A stretch of DNA of 32,049 bases, taken from contig JAUNYA010000006.1 of the NCBI GenBank assembly GCA_030539565.1, forward strand, positions 1-32,049, given 5' to 3'. The notes beneath the pieces were generated by a model. That model did not search any database. It was not told the origin of the DNA and saw only the letters and a program-made list of their open reading frames with translations. The first letter of the stretch is position 1. Each line of letters begins with the position of its first letter. Shown one piece after another: positions 6,657 through 15,967 of this stretch. This DNA is from Thermoplasmata archaeon. GTDB taxonomy: Archaea > Thermoplasmatota > Thermoplasmata > Methanomassiliicoccales > Methanomethylophilaceae. A program made the translations under genes and the position numbers.

Positions 6657-7022
6657 ATGAATGTATGGTATGTCACGACCGAGTCGCAGGTGGCGAAGGA
6701 GACGGACGTGTCCGAGGTACGCGATGCGGTGTCGACGGTGAAGGACGGGACGAGTGAGTTCTTCGTCGTCGAGCCCGAGCCGGAGTCCGAGAGATCGTTC
6801 ATCCAGGCCTCGACCTGGACCAAGGGGATACTGTTGGGCAGGAGCTTCGTGATGGAGATCCGCGTGCCCGAGGGAGACGGATTCCGCCAGTACAGGGCAC
6901 GGACGAAGAAATTCGAGGATATCGAGGCCGCCGTGGACAGGTACCTGCTAGGGGACGCCCCGGAGCCCGGCGTCTGGACGGACGTCACCGACGAGTTCCT
7001 CGACGACGTCGCGGATTCTTGA
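6657..7022 (+). CDS. Hypothetical acidic protein
   Basis: A protein of 121 residues with no signal peptide or membrane segment, strongly acidic (SEFFVVEPEPESE near residue 40; TDEFLDDVADS at the end). Mid-protein segments TWTKGILLGRSFVMEIRVPE and FRQYRARTKKFEDIEAAVDR suggest a small alpha/beta domain with beta strands followed by a helix. I do not recognise the family. The start at ATG 6657 is set by the TATA box 26 bases upstream. Its last 38 bases overlap the 3' end of the opposing tRNA methyltransferase gene. Codon use resembles its neighbours, so it looks like an ordinary gene rather than recent import. Confidence 0.7.
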   Translation: MNVWYVTTESQVAKETDVSEVRDAVSTVKDGTSEFFVVEPEPESERSFIQASTWTKGILLGRSFVMEIRVPEGDGFRQYRARTKKFEDIEAAVDRYLLGDAPEPGVWTDVTDEFLDDVADS

Positions 7023-8013
7023 AGATATGATAGTGCCTGGAGAGCGAGCCGTGGACCCTCTGGAGGTACACGTTCTCCAGCTCCAGGCCCTCATACTCGA
7101 TTGGATGGGGCAGGACGATCCCGGCGCGCGAGCCGTGCTTCAGCGACTTCGGGATGGCCTCACCGGCGCGGCGGTAGATGACGTCGATGTTCTCGCCGCC
7201 CGTCTTCGTCGACCTGCCGTAGGGCGGGTCGGTGCAGATCGCGTCGACCTCAGGGAACCTCTCGCCGATGTCCCCGATGTCCAGGACCTCGTAGTCCGCG
7301 AGCTCCAGGCCGTAGAACTCCATGTTCTCCCTGCACCCGTCGATCATCTCCGGGTCGAAGTCGGAGATCATGGCGCGCATGCCCATCTCGGCCGCCTCGA
7401 TGACGATGCCCCCGGTCCCGCAGAACGGGTCAAGGACGGTCCCCCCGCGCTTCACGCCGGTCAGGTTGATCAGCGCCCTGGCGTACTTCGGGTGCAGCGA
7501 TATGGGCGAGAAGAAGGGCCTCTCTCCGACCTTGCGCTTCTCCAGCAGGTCGATCTCGGTCACCCTCTGCTCGATGTAGATGTGGATCTCGTCGCACATC
7601 TGCATGCGCACGGTGGTGTCCGGCTCGCGCAGGTCCACCTGATTATGCTTGGAGAGTATCCCCCCGATCCTGCGGACGATCCCCTGGGAGTCCACGTCCC
7701 TCATCATGCCCTCGAAGCGCTTCCCGCGGACCGCGAAGGTCCCCTCCGGAAGCACGGCAGACTCGATGTTCGAGACGTCGTCGGGATTGTACGTCCCGAG
7801 GTACCTCCCCATGCTGTGGGTGAGGGCTATCCTGTCGGCGATGCCGTCCAGGGCGGACTCCTCGAACTCCGCGACGATGTATCCGGGGCCCTGCCTGACC
7901 AGCGTGTAGTCGCCTGCCTCCGCCTCTATGCAGCGGAGCGCCTCGGCCACGGGCATGTCCTTTGACTCACCTGAGAGCTCGAAGAAGAACTGGGATCTCA
8001 CGGCTCCGCCCAT
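6985..8013 (-). CDS. tRNA (guanine10-N2)-methyltransferase, THUMP/Trm11 type
   Basis: A protein of 342 residues from ATG 8013. The N-terminal half (residues about 5-150) is the THUMP-containing RNA-binding part; the C-terminal half is a Rossmann-type methyltransferase with motif I VLDPFCGTGGIVIEA (DPFCGTGG at 195-202), acidic ribose-binding loop SDFDPEMI, and catalytic DPPYGRSTKTGG (262-266), the signature of amino-group N-methyltransferases. It should methylate guanosine 10 of tRNAs using SAM, in the cytoplasm. A GTG at 8001 is an alternative start: CTTTTAATCC at 8023-8032 is about 27 bases before it and would make it leaderless. The 3' end overlaps the opposing gene by 38 bases. Confidence 0.88.
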   Translation of the reverse strand: MGGAVRSQFFFELSGESKDMPVAEALRCIEAEAGDYTLVRQGPGYIVAEFEESALDGIADRIALTHSMGRYLGTYNPDDVSNIESAVLPEGTFAVRGKRFEGMMRDVDSQGIVRRIGGILSKHNQVDLREPDTTVRMQMCDEIHIYIEQRVTEIDLLEKRKVGERPFFSPISLHPKYARALINLTGVKRGGTVLDPFCGTGGIVIEAAEMGMRAMISDFDPEMIDGCRENMEFYGLELADYEVLDIGDIGERFPEVDAICTDPPYGRSTKTGGENIDVIYRRAGEAIPKSLKHGSRAGIVLPHPIEYEGLELENVYLQRVHGSLSRHYHIFKNPRRRRGTRR

Positions 8014-8036
8014 GCGGAACAAGGATTAAAAGGGTC

Positions 8037-8059
8037 GCGGGAGGGGCGGGCCCTCCCGC
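8037..8059 (-). terminator. Terminator hairpin downstream of radA
   Basis: A perfect nine-pair stem, GCGGGAGGG/CCCTCCCGC with a five-base loop, lies six bases beyond the radA stop and is followed leftward by CGACCCTTTTAA. The hairpin plus T-run fits the end of the radA transcript and leaves the next leftward gene with its own promoter. Confidence 0.6.
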
Positions 8060-8064
8060 ATGGA

Positions 8065-9009
8065 TCATGCGTCCTTGATGCCGTCCTCGGTCACCATGAA
8101 TACGGCCTCGCCCTCCGGCAGGTTAGGCGAGTCGATGAGCCTGGCGATCCTCTTGCCGGCCTTGCCCTTCCTCAGGTAGAGACGGAAGGTCGCGGTGTGG
8201 CCCACGATGTGGCCTCCGATGGGCCTGGTGGGGTCCCCGAAGAACGCGTCGGGCTTGGCGGCGACCTGGTTGGTCACGGCGATGACGGCGTTGTTCACGG
8301 TGGCGAAGTTCAGGAGGTCGTGCATGTGGCGGTTCAGGATCTGCTGCCTCTCGGCGAGCGCCCCGCGGCCCACGTACTCGGCCCTGAAGTGCGAGGTCAG
8401 GGAATCGACGATGAGCAGCCTGCACTTGACCTGCTGGGCGAGCTCCATGGCCTTGTCGACCAGGAGAACCTGGTGCTGGGAGTTGAACGCGCGGGCGACG
8501 TGGATCCTCTTCAGGGTCTCGTCGGGATCCAGGCCGAGGTAGGTGGCCATCTGGATGATCCTCTCGGGGCGGAACGTGTTCTCGGAGTCGATGATGATGA
8601 CGTCCGAGTCGAGTCCCCCGCGGTCCTCGGGCATCGTGGCGTTCACGGCGAGCTGGAAGCAGACCTGGGTCTTGCAGCTCCCGAACTCACCGAACAGCTC
8701 GACGATGGACTGGCTCTCCAGTCCGCCGGCCATGAGCTCGTCGAAGGCCTTGGAGCCCGTGGTGAGCTTGGTGACCGACTTCCTCCTCTCGAGGATGTCC
8801 TCTCCGGTCTCGAATCCGCCGATGTCGGCGCAGAGCTTCGCGCCCTCGATGATGTCCATGGCCTTCTTCTCGCCGATCTCGCACGTCTCCGCGAGCTCCT
8901 TGGGGGAGGCGACGGCGATGGCCATGATCTCGGTGTATCCGGACTCGCGCAGTTTCTCGGCGATGGCGGGGCCGACCCCGGGTATGTCCTCAAGCGTCTT
9001 CGTGACCAT
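8065..9009 (-). CDS. radA: DNA repair and recombination protein RadA
   Basis: The archaeal RecA/Rad51 recombinase: an ATP-dependent strand-exchange protein that forms filaments on single-stranded DNA. 314 residues, typical for archaea. The N-terminal helix-hairpin-helix domain ([19 protein letters not shown]) is followed by the linker and the ATPase core. Walker B is LLIVD (198-202), and the DNA-binding and C-terminal ATP-cap regions ([31 protein letters not shown]) are intact. The Walker A reads GEFGSCKT (107-114), with Cys112 where the P-loop consensus has Gly; all flanking residues are normal. A TATA box at 9046-9053 sits 40 bases before the start, so there is a short leader. Single-gene transcript, ended by a strong hairpin. 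Confidence 0.96.
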   Translation of the reverse strand: MVTKTLEDIPGVGPAIAEKLRESGYTEIMAIAVASPKELAETCEIGEKKAMDIIEGAKLCADIGGFETGEDILERRKSVTKLTTGSKAFDELMAGGLESQSIVELFGEFGSCKTQVCFQLAVNATMPEDRGGLDSDVIIIDSENTFRPERIIQMATYLGLDPDETLKRIHVARAFNSQHQVLLVDKAMELAQQVKCRLLIVDSLTSHFRAEYVGRGALAERQQILNRHMHDLLNFATVNNAVIAVTNQVAAKPDAFFGDPTRPIGGHIVGHTATFRLYLRKGKAGKRIARLIDSPNLPEGEAVFMVTEDGIKDA

Positions 9010-9045
9010 TGTGATCCCTTCTATGATTCAATCAAGGCCGATTCT

Positions 9046-9053
9046 GTATTTAA
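9046..9053 (-). promoter_or_regulatory. TATA box of radA
   Basis: TTAAATAC read leftward, about 40 bases from the ATG at 9009, giving a transcription start near 9024. Twenty to forty bases further upstream lies a direct repeat CCGAAAAC at 9071-9078 and 9082-9089 with an 11-base period. Confidence 0.5.
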
Positions 9054-9139
9054 GCGGATTCGGGGGGTGACCGAAAACCTCCCGAAAACGGCTCGGAACG
9101 TGTTGATTCGGGCCGTCACGCCGCTTTTTCCAGAGTTAG

Positions 9140-10294
9140 TCAGACCGCTTCGGCTAGGTTTGAAATACAAGTGCCCTGACCCCGTCCGGAATCCAGGAGC
9201 CAGTCCACCAGTTTCACCACTCTGATGCCCATGCAATCGTCGCCGAGGCAATCCGTGCGGGTCAGGATCGTCTTGGGGTAGTTGTCCCTGATTGACAGGA
9301 GCTCCTCGGCCGACCTCCACTCCTCCGCGTAGGGGAAAGCCACGTATCTCCAGTACTCGGGACGGTCCCATCCGGTGACCAGCGCCACCGGGACGCCCTC
9401 CACCGTACCGACCTGGACACGGCATCCGGAGCGGTTCATGAGCTCCCAGAACAGGATGTTGCGCATCCTCGCGTCCCCTTCCGGGACCATCGTGCGGTCG
9501 GTGACGTACAGGAAACCCCTGCGGGACCACCTGTCGTCCAGGGTCCTCTCCTCGGCCCTGTACACGAGCATGGACTCCCTCAGGAGGCCGATGTAGCGCT
9601 CCACCGTGCGCGGGTCGATGCTGCCGCCCATGGCTTCCGTCAGCTCCTCCGGATCCTCAAGGCAGCCGTCGTTAGCCGCGATGGTCTCCAGTAGCTTCCG
9701 GAGCATCTCCGGCCTGCGGACCCGCCGTCTCCCGGCGATGTCTCCCAGAATGTTATCCTGGTCCCATCCGTCCTGGGCCATCCCCGGGCATCTGTAGTAC
9801 TCTTCCAGGAGCGTCTCTGGATCTCCCCCGCCGCGCATATCGGAGAACTCCGACAACGTCAGGGGTCCGATCACCTGGCGCCAGTGCAAGGCGCCGATGC
9901 GTGTGCGGTACTCCGAGTCGATGTTGTCGAAGAGGGATTTCGCCGCGATGATCACGGCCCCGTTCTCGATAAACCATCTCGCTGTCCTCTCCCAGTCCTT
10001 CACGCATCCGGGCTCGTCCAGGAGGATGTAGGTTCCCTCGGGGCCTCCCGCATCCTCTTCGATCCTGTTGTAGAAGTCCATCTCGTCCCGGATCCCGCAT
10101 TCCGGGTCCTCCAGGTCGAGGTAGACCACCTTCTCCCTCGGAACCCCGGATTCCAGGAGCTCCCTCTCCTTTCTGCGGAGCAGCCACGTCTTCCCGCTGC
10201 CGCGGACGCCGAAGAAGATGAGCATGATCTCGAAGCCCGGCTTGAGGTACTTCTCCCATTTTGCATAATGCGGTCTCTCCGCATATCCGTTCAC
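9140..10294 (-). CDS. AAA_14/DUF4143-type ATPase
   Basis: A protein of 384 residues from GTG 10294. The P-loop is FFGVRGSGKTW (28-37), the Walker B is TYILLDEPG (about 87-95), and the rest of the N-terminal half follows the AAA_14 layout (LESGVPREKVVYLDLEDPE, then IIAAKSLFDN). From residue about 190 it follows the DUF4143 layout: a helical linker, RTVERYIGLLRESMLVYR, LYVTDRTMVPEGD, and a nuclease-like beta region ending ILTRTDCLGDDCMGIRVVKL. Such proteins are common in archaea and anaerobic bacteria; function is mostly unproven, and some members have been discussed with defence or toxin-antitoxin systems. No membrane segment. It is divergently arranged with the 53-residue membrane protein gene, sharing a 105-base promoter region. 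Confidence 0.82.
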   Translation of the reverse strand: MNGYAERPHYAKWEKYLKPGFEIMLIFFGVRGSGKTWLLRRKERELLESGVPREKVVYLDLEDPECGIRDEMDFYNRIEEDAGGPEGTYILLDEPGCVKDWERTARWFIENGAVIIAAKSLFDNIDSEYRTRIGALHWRQVIGPLTLSEFSDMRGGGDPETLLEEYYRCPGMAQDGWDQDNILGDIAGRRRVRRPEMLRKLLETIAANDGCLEDPEELTEAMGGSIDPRTVERYIGLLRESMLVYRAEERTLDDRWSRRGFLYVTDRTMVPEGDARMRNILFWELMNRSGCRVQVGTVEGVPVALVTGWDRPEYWRYVAFPYAEEWRSAEELLSIRDNYPKTILTRTDCLGDDCMGIRVVKLVDWLLDSGRGQGTCISNLAEAV

Positions 10295-10369
10295 GATTCA
10301 TACACGGACTGCAATATGGAAATAACTATCGTTTATCTGTCACTCGACGCTTATTCGACGGACCATGCA

Positions 10370-10377
10370 TCAAATAC
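10370..10377 (+). promoter_or_regulatory. TATA box of the 53-residue membrane protein gene
   Basis: TCAAATAC centred 26 bases before ATG 10400. It decides this start over an in-frame upstream ATG at 10316. Confidence 0.45.
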
Positions 10378-10399
10378 GGACGATGCCGTTGGCGGAGCC

Positions 10400-10561
10400 A
10401 TGCCCTCGTTCGAATTCGGGATGATCCTTGGCGGCATGTCCGCCATAGTGGCGTTCCTTGTGATATTCGCCGTTCTGAAGGCCAGGGGCCTCCGCGTGAC
10501 GTTCGAGGAGGAGCCGGCGGACGCCGAGAAAGAGCGGCGCTCCGACCGGGATGAGGTTTGA
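10400..10561 (+). CDS. Single-pass membrane micro-protein
   Basis: A protein of 53 residues: a short N-terminus (MPSFEFG), one hydrophobic segment at about residues 8-27 (MILGGMSAIVAFLVIFAVLK), then a basic hinge and a highly charged tail (EEEPADAEKERRSDRDEV). The positive-inside rule predicts the tail in the cytoplasm. The start is set by the TATA box at 10370-10377; an in-frame ATG at 10316 would precede that promoter. A GC-rich hairpin follows the stop. Family unknown. It may be a structural or regulatory small membrane protein; its neighbour on the other strand is an AAA_14-type ATPase, but there is no evidence that they act together. Confidence 0.6.
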   Translation: MPSFEFGMILGGMSAIVAFLVIFAVLKARGLRVTFEEEPADAEKERRSDRDEV

Positions 10562-10564
10562 TGA

Positions 10565-10582
10565 CGGGGCCTAACGGCCCCG
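10565..10582. terminator. Bidirectional terminator hairpin between convergent genes
   Basis: CGGGGCC-TAAC-GGCCCCG is a perfect seven-pair stem lying between the stops of the 53-residue gene (10561) and dapL (10590). Its position suits both strands. Confidence 0.5.
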
Positions 10583-10589
10583 CCTAGGT

Positions 10590-11746
10590 TCACTGGTAGG
10601 AGCCGCGCTTCATCCTCTCGAGGGCGATCCTGATCCTCTCGACAGGCTCCGTAACGGCCATTCTGATGTACCCGTCGGCGGACTCGCCGAACCCGGATCC
10701 GGGGGTGACGATCACGCCGAGGTCGATCATCTTCTGGGTGAAGTCGAACGAGGGCTCGCCGCAGTTGAACCAGACGTAGAACGTCCCCTTGGGCATGGCG
10801 CAGTCGTAGCCGAGCTCGCGGAGCCCCTCGACCAGCACCCTGCGCCTCTCGGCGAAGATCTCCATGTTCTTCGTGACGCACTCGGGAGCCTCCCCGTTCG
10901 GCCCGTAGAGGGACAGGGCCTTCTCGCCGGCCCTCTGGATGAAGCTCGGGGCGCCGGAGTCGATCTGGCCCTTGCACTTGGTCAGCCCGGCGATGAGGTC
11001 AGGATGACCCACAGCGTACCCGAGCCTGAAGCCGGTCATGCAGAACGTCTTGGAGAACGATCCGAACTCGATGGCGTCCGGCCCGACCTCGAGGATCGAG
11101 GGCGCCTGGTAGCCGTCGTAGCACATCTCGGAGTACGCGGCGTCGTAGCACAGGATGGTGTCGTTCTCCTGGCACCAGTCGTAGACCTTCTTCAGGTACG
11201 CGAGGTCGCAGGTCGCTCCCGTGGGGTTGTTCGGGTAGTTCAGGTACAGCATCCTGGCGCCCTTGGGGCACTCGTCCACGTCCAGCAGCCAGTCCTTCTC
11301 CGCGCGGAGGGGGACCTTGACGCACTTGGCCTCGTTGAAGAGGGTGGACGCGCCGGAGTACACCGGGTACCCGGGGGAGGGCGCGATGATCGTCTCGCCC
11401 ACGTTCACGAACGCCTGGGAGATGTTGAAGATGGCCTCCTTGGAGCCGATGGTGATGCACACCTGGGTGTCCGGGTCGATGTCGAGGCCGAACCTCTTCT
11501 TGTACCAGTCCGCCACCGCAACGCGGAGCGACCTGTCGCCCTGGGACGAGGAGTACTTCTGGTTCTCGTTCACGTGCGCCTGGGCGCACATCTCGTCCAC
11601 GATCTCCTCGGGCGCGGAGAGGTCCGGGTCCCCGATCCCGAAGTCGATCATGTCCCATCCCTCCGCCTTCTTCTCCCTGGAGAGCTTCTCCAGCCTCACG
11701 AAGAGGTAGGGGGGTATCTGTTTCAGTCTGTCCGCCTGCTCGTAGT

Positions 11747-11750
<4 letters not shown>
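10590..11750 (-). CDS. dapL: LL-diaminopimelate aminotransferase
   Basis: A fold-type I PLP aminotransferase of 386 residues. It converts tetrahydrodipicolinate directly to LL-diaminopimelate with glutamate as amino donor, bypassing the succinyl or acetyl steps. Visible family motifs: ADRLKQIPPYLFVRLEKL at the N-terminus, MIDFGIGDPDLSAPE, KYSSSQGDRSLR, YLNYPNNPTG (171-178), and the PLP-binding Lys234 in SFSKTFCMTGFRLGY. The overall pattern matches the DapL type that starts ...RLKxLPPYLF. Its start codon overlaps the dapF stop as ATGA. The last gene of the lysine operon, ending eight bases before a terminator hairpin. Substrate assignment rests on the operon as much as on sequence, since aminotransferases of this class look alike. 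Confidence 0.9.
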
Positions 11751-12582
<832 letters not shown>

Positions 12583-12586
<4 letters not shown>

Positions 12587-13842
12587 AGCCTGAGCCTCTC
12601 GGGGATGACCTGGCGGGTCCACTGCTCCTCCACGGTCTCCGCCTCGCGTATCAGGTCGGCCTTGCCGTCGCAGACCATGACCTCCGCGCACAGGGGGCGG
12701 GAGTTGTACCTGCTGGCCATGGAGAACCCGTACGCTCCGGCGTCGTACACCGCGACGAGGTCGCCGACCTGGGGGTCGGGGAGCACGCGGTCGTGGGCGA
12801 TGTAGTCGCCGGACTCGCAGATGGGGCCGACGACGTCGTACTTGTCCGTGCAGGCCTTGCCGAACCTGTTCGCGAGCGCGACGTGGTGGTAGGAGTCGTA
12901 CATGGCCGGGCGGATGAGCGTGTTGAATCCCGCGTCCACTCCGACGTACTTCTTCACGCCGGCGTCCTTGACGTCGTTCACGCGGGTCAGGAGTATCGTG
13001 GTGTCGCAGATGATGTACCTGCCGGGCTCCAGGACGATCGTCTTGACGTCGGTCTCCTCCTGGATCATGTCGGTGAGGTTCATGGCGAGCTCGCCGACGT
13101 CCATCTCCTCCTCCTGGGGCCTGTAGGGCACGCCGATTCCGCCGCCCATGTCGATGAACTCCAGGTCGATGCCCAGGTTCTTGATCTCGTTCACGAGCTC
13201 GATGAGCACCTCCATCATGTCCATGAAGGGCTCGACGACCTGTCCGCCGGAGCCGATGTGCGCGTGTATGCCCTTGACGTTGAACCCGAGGTCCTTGGCC
13301 CTCGCGTACGTCGAGATCACCTGGTCCAGGGGGATGCCGAACTTGGCGCCCTTGTTGCCGGTGGTGACCTTGGCGCTGTGGCCGGAGCCCACGCCGGGGG
13401 TGATCCTGAACGAGACGTCGACGCCGGGAGCGATGGAAGCGAGGCGCTCCATCTCGCAGACCGAATCGAGGTTCACCATGACGCCGAGGTCGGTGACCTC
13501 CTTCAGCTCCCTGTCGGAGACGTTGACGCCGGTGTACATGATGCGGTCCGGCGAGAATCCCGCCTTCAGGCAGGTCTTCACCTCGCCTATCGAGACCGCA
13601 TCGATCCCGGAGCCCTCCTGCTCCAGCACCCTGAGGATCGCCAGGTTCGTGTTCGCCTTGCAGGCGTAGTGGATCCTGGTGTCCATGAACCTGGAGAACG
13701 CGCCGTATATGTTCCTGTAGTTCTCCCTGAGCCTCTGCTCGTCGGTGACGTACACGGGGGTGCCGAACTCCTCGGCGATGTCGACGGTGGAGACGCCGCC
13801 GATCTGCATTATCCCGTCCTTGGCCTCGAACTCGCGCATCAT
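12583..13842 (-). CDS. lysA: Diaminopimelate decarboxylase
   Basis: A PLP-dependent fold-type III decarboxylase of 419 residues: removes CO2 from meso-diaminopimelate to give L-lysine, the last step of the route. The PLP-lysine is Lys62 in RIHYACKANTN. The Gly-rich phosphate-binding region FIDMGGGIGVPY, the IVLEPGRYII segment and the substrate-side CESGDYIAHDR (the catalytic Cys of the other subunit) are all present. An ATG at 13842 overlapping the lysC stop was chosen; a second ATG follows immediately at 13839. Ornithine or arginine decarboxylases share this fold, but the CESGD motif and the operon favour lysine synthesis. Confidence 0.95.
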
Positions 13843-15194
13843 CGCTGACCACCTATGAACCTGTCATGCAGCGCCTTCACGACGTCGATCACCCTGCTCA
13901 TGGGGACCACGAAGTTCAGGGACACGTCGCTGGCGCCCTCGGAGATCATCTCCACGTTCGCGTTGGCCTCCTTGACGGCGCCGAAGATGTCCCCGGACAC
14001 GCCGCACTTGTCGAGCAGGTTGTCGCCCACGGCGCAGATGAGTGCCACGTCGTTCTTCACGTCGATCCTCTCGATGTCGCCGCCGCTGAGGCCGTTGAGC
14101 TGCCTCAGGGTCTGCTTCACGTCGTTGTTGTGAACGAGGAAGGCGACGGTCGAGAGCGATGTCGAGATCGAGTAGATGATGACGTTGATGTCCGCGATCT
14201 TGTCGATGATCCTGGCGACCATCGCCGGGCGGTACGCGATCTCCGCGGAGCTGATGGTGATGATCGACAGGTCGGTCTTGGCCGCGACGGACCTGAGCAT
14301 CTCGGAGGTGCTCTTCCTGAGGTGGTGGATCAGGGTCCCGGGCTCCTCCGGCCTGAAGGAGTTCTTGACCTTCAGGGGGATGTGCTTGAGCCTGACGGGC
14401 TCGATGGTCCTCGGGTGGAGGACCTTGGCTCCGAAGTACGCGAGCTCGGCGGCCTCGCCGAAGTTCATCTCGGGGATCTTCTTGGCGTCCGGGATGATCC
14501 TGGGGTCGGCGGACATGAAGCCGTCCACGTCGGTCCAGATCTCCAGCATGTCCGCGTCGATGGCGTTAGCGACGACCGCCGCGGAGTAGTCGGAGCCTCC
14601 CCTCCCGAAGGTGATGGGCTTCTTGTCGGAGCCGGTGCCGTAGAAGCCGGTGATGATCGGGATGACGCCCATGGACAGCAGGGGCCTGACCTTCATGGTC
14701 ATGCCCGTGGCGGTGTTCAGAAGGTCCGCGGACCCGTTGCCGGGGCGGCCGACCGCTATGATGCCGGCGTCCTCCGACGTGATGGCGACGGACTTCAGGC
14801 CCTGGTCCCTGAGGACGAAGGCCAGGAGCAGGGAGGAGAACCTCTCGCCCTGCGAGACCACCGCGTCCTTGTAGTAGGGGTCCTCGCGGTCCGCCAGGAG
14901 CGCCTTGCGGAAGGCCTCGAGCCTGGCGTCGAACTCGGCCCTGAACTCGTCCATGGTCTCGCCGCCGAACAGCTGGCTAGCGGTGAGCAGGTGCTTGTCG
15001 GAGAACTGCTGGATGACCCCGTCCGGGTCGGTCAGCGGGTTCTCGACGACGCTCACCAGGAAATTCGTAATGCCCGACATGGCGGACACGACGACGACCC
15101 TGTCGCCCTCGGTGTTCGCCACGATGTTCGCTACCCTCTTCAGGGCCTCGGCGGAACCGACGCTGGTACCGCCGAACTTCATGACTGTGATCAT
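13839..15194 (-). CDS. lysC: Aspartate kinase
   Basis: Phosphorylates L-aspartate, the first step toward lysine, threonine and methionine. 451 residues: an amino-acid-kinase domain starting MKFGGTSVGS (residues 5-14) with DAVVSQGERFSS, ITGFYGTG, TFGRGGSDYSA and IWTDVDGFMSADPR, followed by a linker and C-terminal tandem ACT domains from about residue 300 (TDLSIITISSAEIAYRPAMV and NDVALICAVGDNLLDKCGVS). ACT domains usually bind the end-product amino acid, so feedback inhibition by lysine or threonine is expected; which one cannot be read from sequence. Starts with ATG 15194 overlapping the dapB stop, and ends overlapping the lysA start. Confidence 0.95.
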   Translation of the reverse strand: MITVMKFGGTSVGSAEALKRVANIVANTEGDRVVVVSAMSGITNFLVSVVENPLTDPDGVIQQFSDKHLLTASQLFGGETMDEFRAEFDARLEAFRKALLADREDPYYKDAVVSQGERFSSLLLAFVLRDQGLKSVAITSEDAGIIAVGRPGNGSADLLNTATGMTMKVRPLLSMGVIPIITGFYGTGSDKKPITFGRGGSDYSAAVVANAIDADMLEIWTDVDGFMSADPRIIPDAKKIPEMNFGEAAELAYFGAKVLHPRTIEPVRLKHIPLKVKNSFRPEEPGTLIHHLRKSTSEMLRSVAAKTDLSIITISSAEIAYRPAMVARIIDKIADINVIIYSISTSLSTVAFLVHNNDVKQTLRQLNGLSGGDIERIDVKNDVALICAVGDNLLDKCGVSGDIFGAVKEANANVEMISEGASDVSLNFVVPMSRVIDVVKALHDRFIGGQR

Positions 15195-15967
15195 AGTCCA
15201 AGCACCTCGCTCATACCGTGCACCCTGCCGTCGTGCCTGCCCGCGACCCATCTGATGGTCTCGACGCATCCGTCGGCGAATGCCTCCCTTGAAATCGCCT
15301 TGTGGGTCAGCTCGACCCTCTCCATGTTCTTCGCGAAGATGACGGTGTGGTCGCCCACGATGTCGCCGGCGCGGATGGAGTGGACGCAGATCTCCCTCCC
15401 CCTGGGCCCGGTGACCCCCTGGCGTCCGTACACGACGTCGTTTATGCCCGAGGATGACTGCAGCCTCCTGACGGTCTCCATGGCCGTTCCGGAGGGGGCG
15501 TCCCTCTTCTGACTGTGATGGGCCTCGATGACCTCTATGTCGTAGTCCGGGAGGTGTTGGGCCATGAGCTCGCACATCCTCCAGAACACGTTGACGCCGA
15601 TCGCGAAGTTCGCGGAGATCACGGCGGAGGTGCAGCACCTCTCGACGTTCGACGTCATCGCGGCGATCGCATCGGGATCCACGGCGGTGGTCCCGAGCAC
15701 TATGTTGGCCCCGGTCTCGGGGACCGATGCTATGATCTCCGACGCGGCCGAGGGGCTGGTGAGGTCGACGTACACGTCGCACCCCTTCAGGACGTCGCGG
15801 AGCGAGTCCGGTCCCACGGCGGCGACGCCGCAGACCTCCTTCCCGACGTTCCCGCCGTCCTTCGAGACGATGACCGCGGCGAGCTCCATGTCCTCGGACC
15901 CGGCGACCTTGGAGCACACGAGGCTCCCGAGCTTCCCGGTGCCGCCTCCGACGGCCACCCTTATCAT
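15191..15967 (-). CDS. dapB: 4-Hydroxy-tetrahydrodipicolinate reductase
   Basis: Reduces the DapA product to tetrahydrodipicolinate with NAD(P)H. 258 residues. The N-terminal Rossmann motif reads VAVGGGTGKLG (4-14; many members have GxxGxxG with Arg/Lys). Central LGTTAVDPDAI precedes the catalytic region IEAHHSQKRDAPSGTA (148-162), which holds the catalytic His and Lys, and the C-terminal domain keeps GREICVHSIRAGDIVGDHTVIF. Slightly shorter than the bacterial enzymes, as is usual. Start ATG 15967 overlaps the dapA stop; the 3' end overlaps the lysC start. Confidence 0.95.
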   Translation of the reverse strand: MIRVAVGGGTGKLGSLVCSKVAGSEDMELAAVIVSKDGGNVGKEVCGVAAVGPDSLRDVLKGCDVYVDLTSPSAASEIIASVPETGANIVLGTTAVDPDAIAAMTSNVERCCTSAVISANFAIGVNVFWRMCELMAQHLPDYDIEVIEAHHSQKRDAPSGTAMETVRRLQSSSGINDVVYGRQGVTGPRGREICVHSIRAGDIVGDHTVIFAKNMERVELTHKAISREAFADGCVETIRWVAGRHDGRVHGMSEVLGL

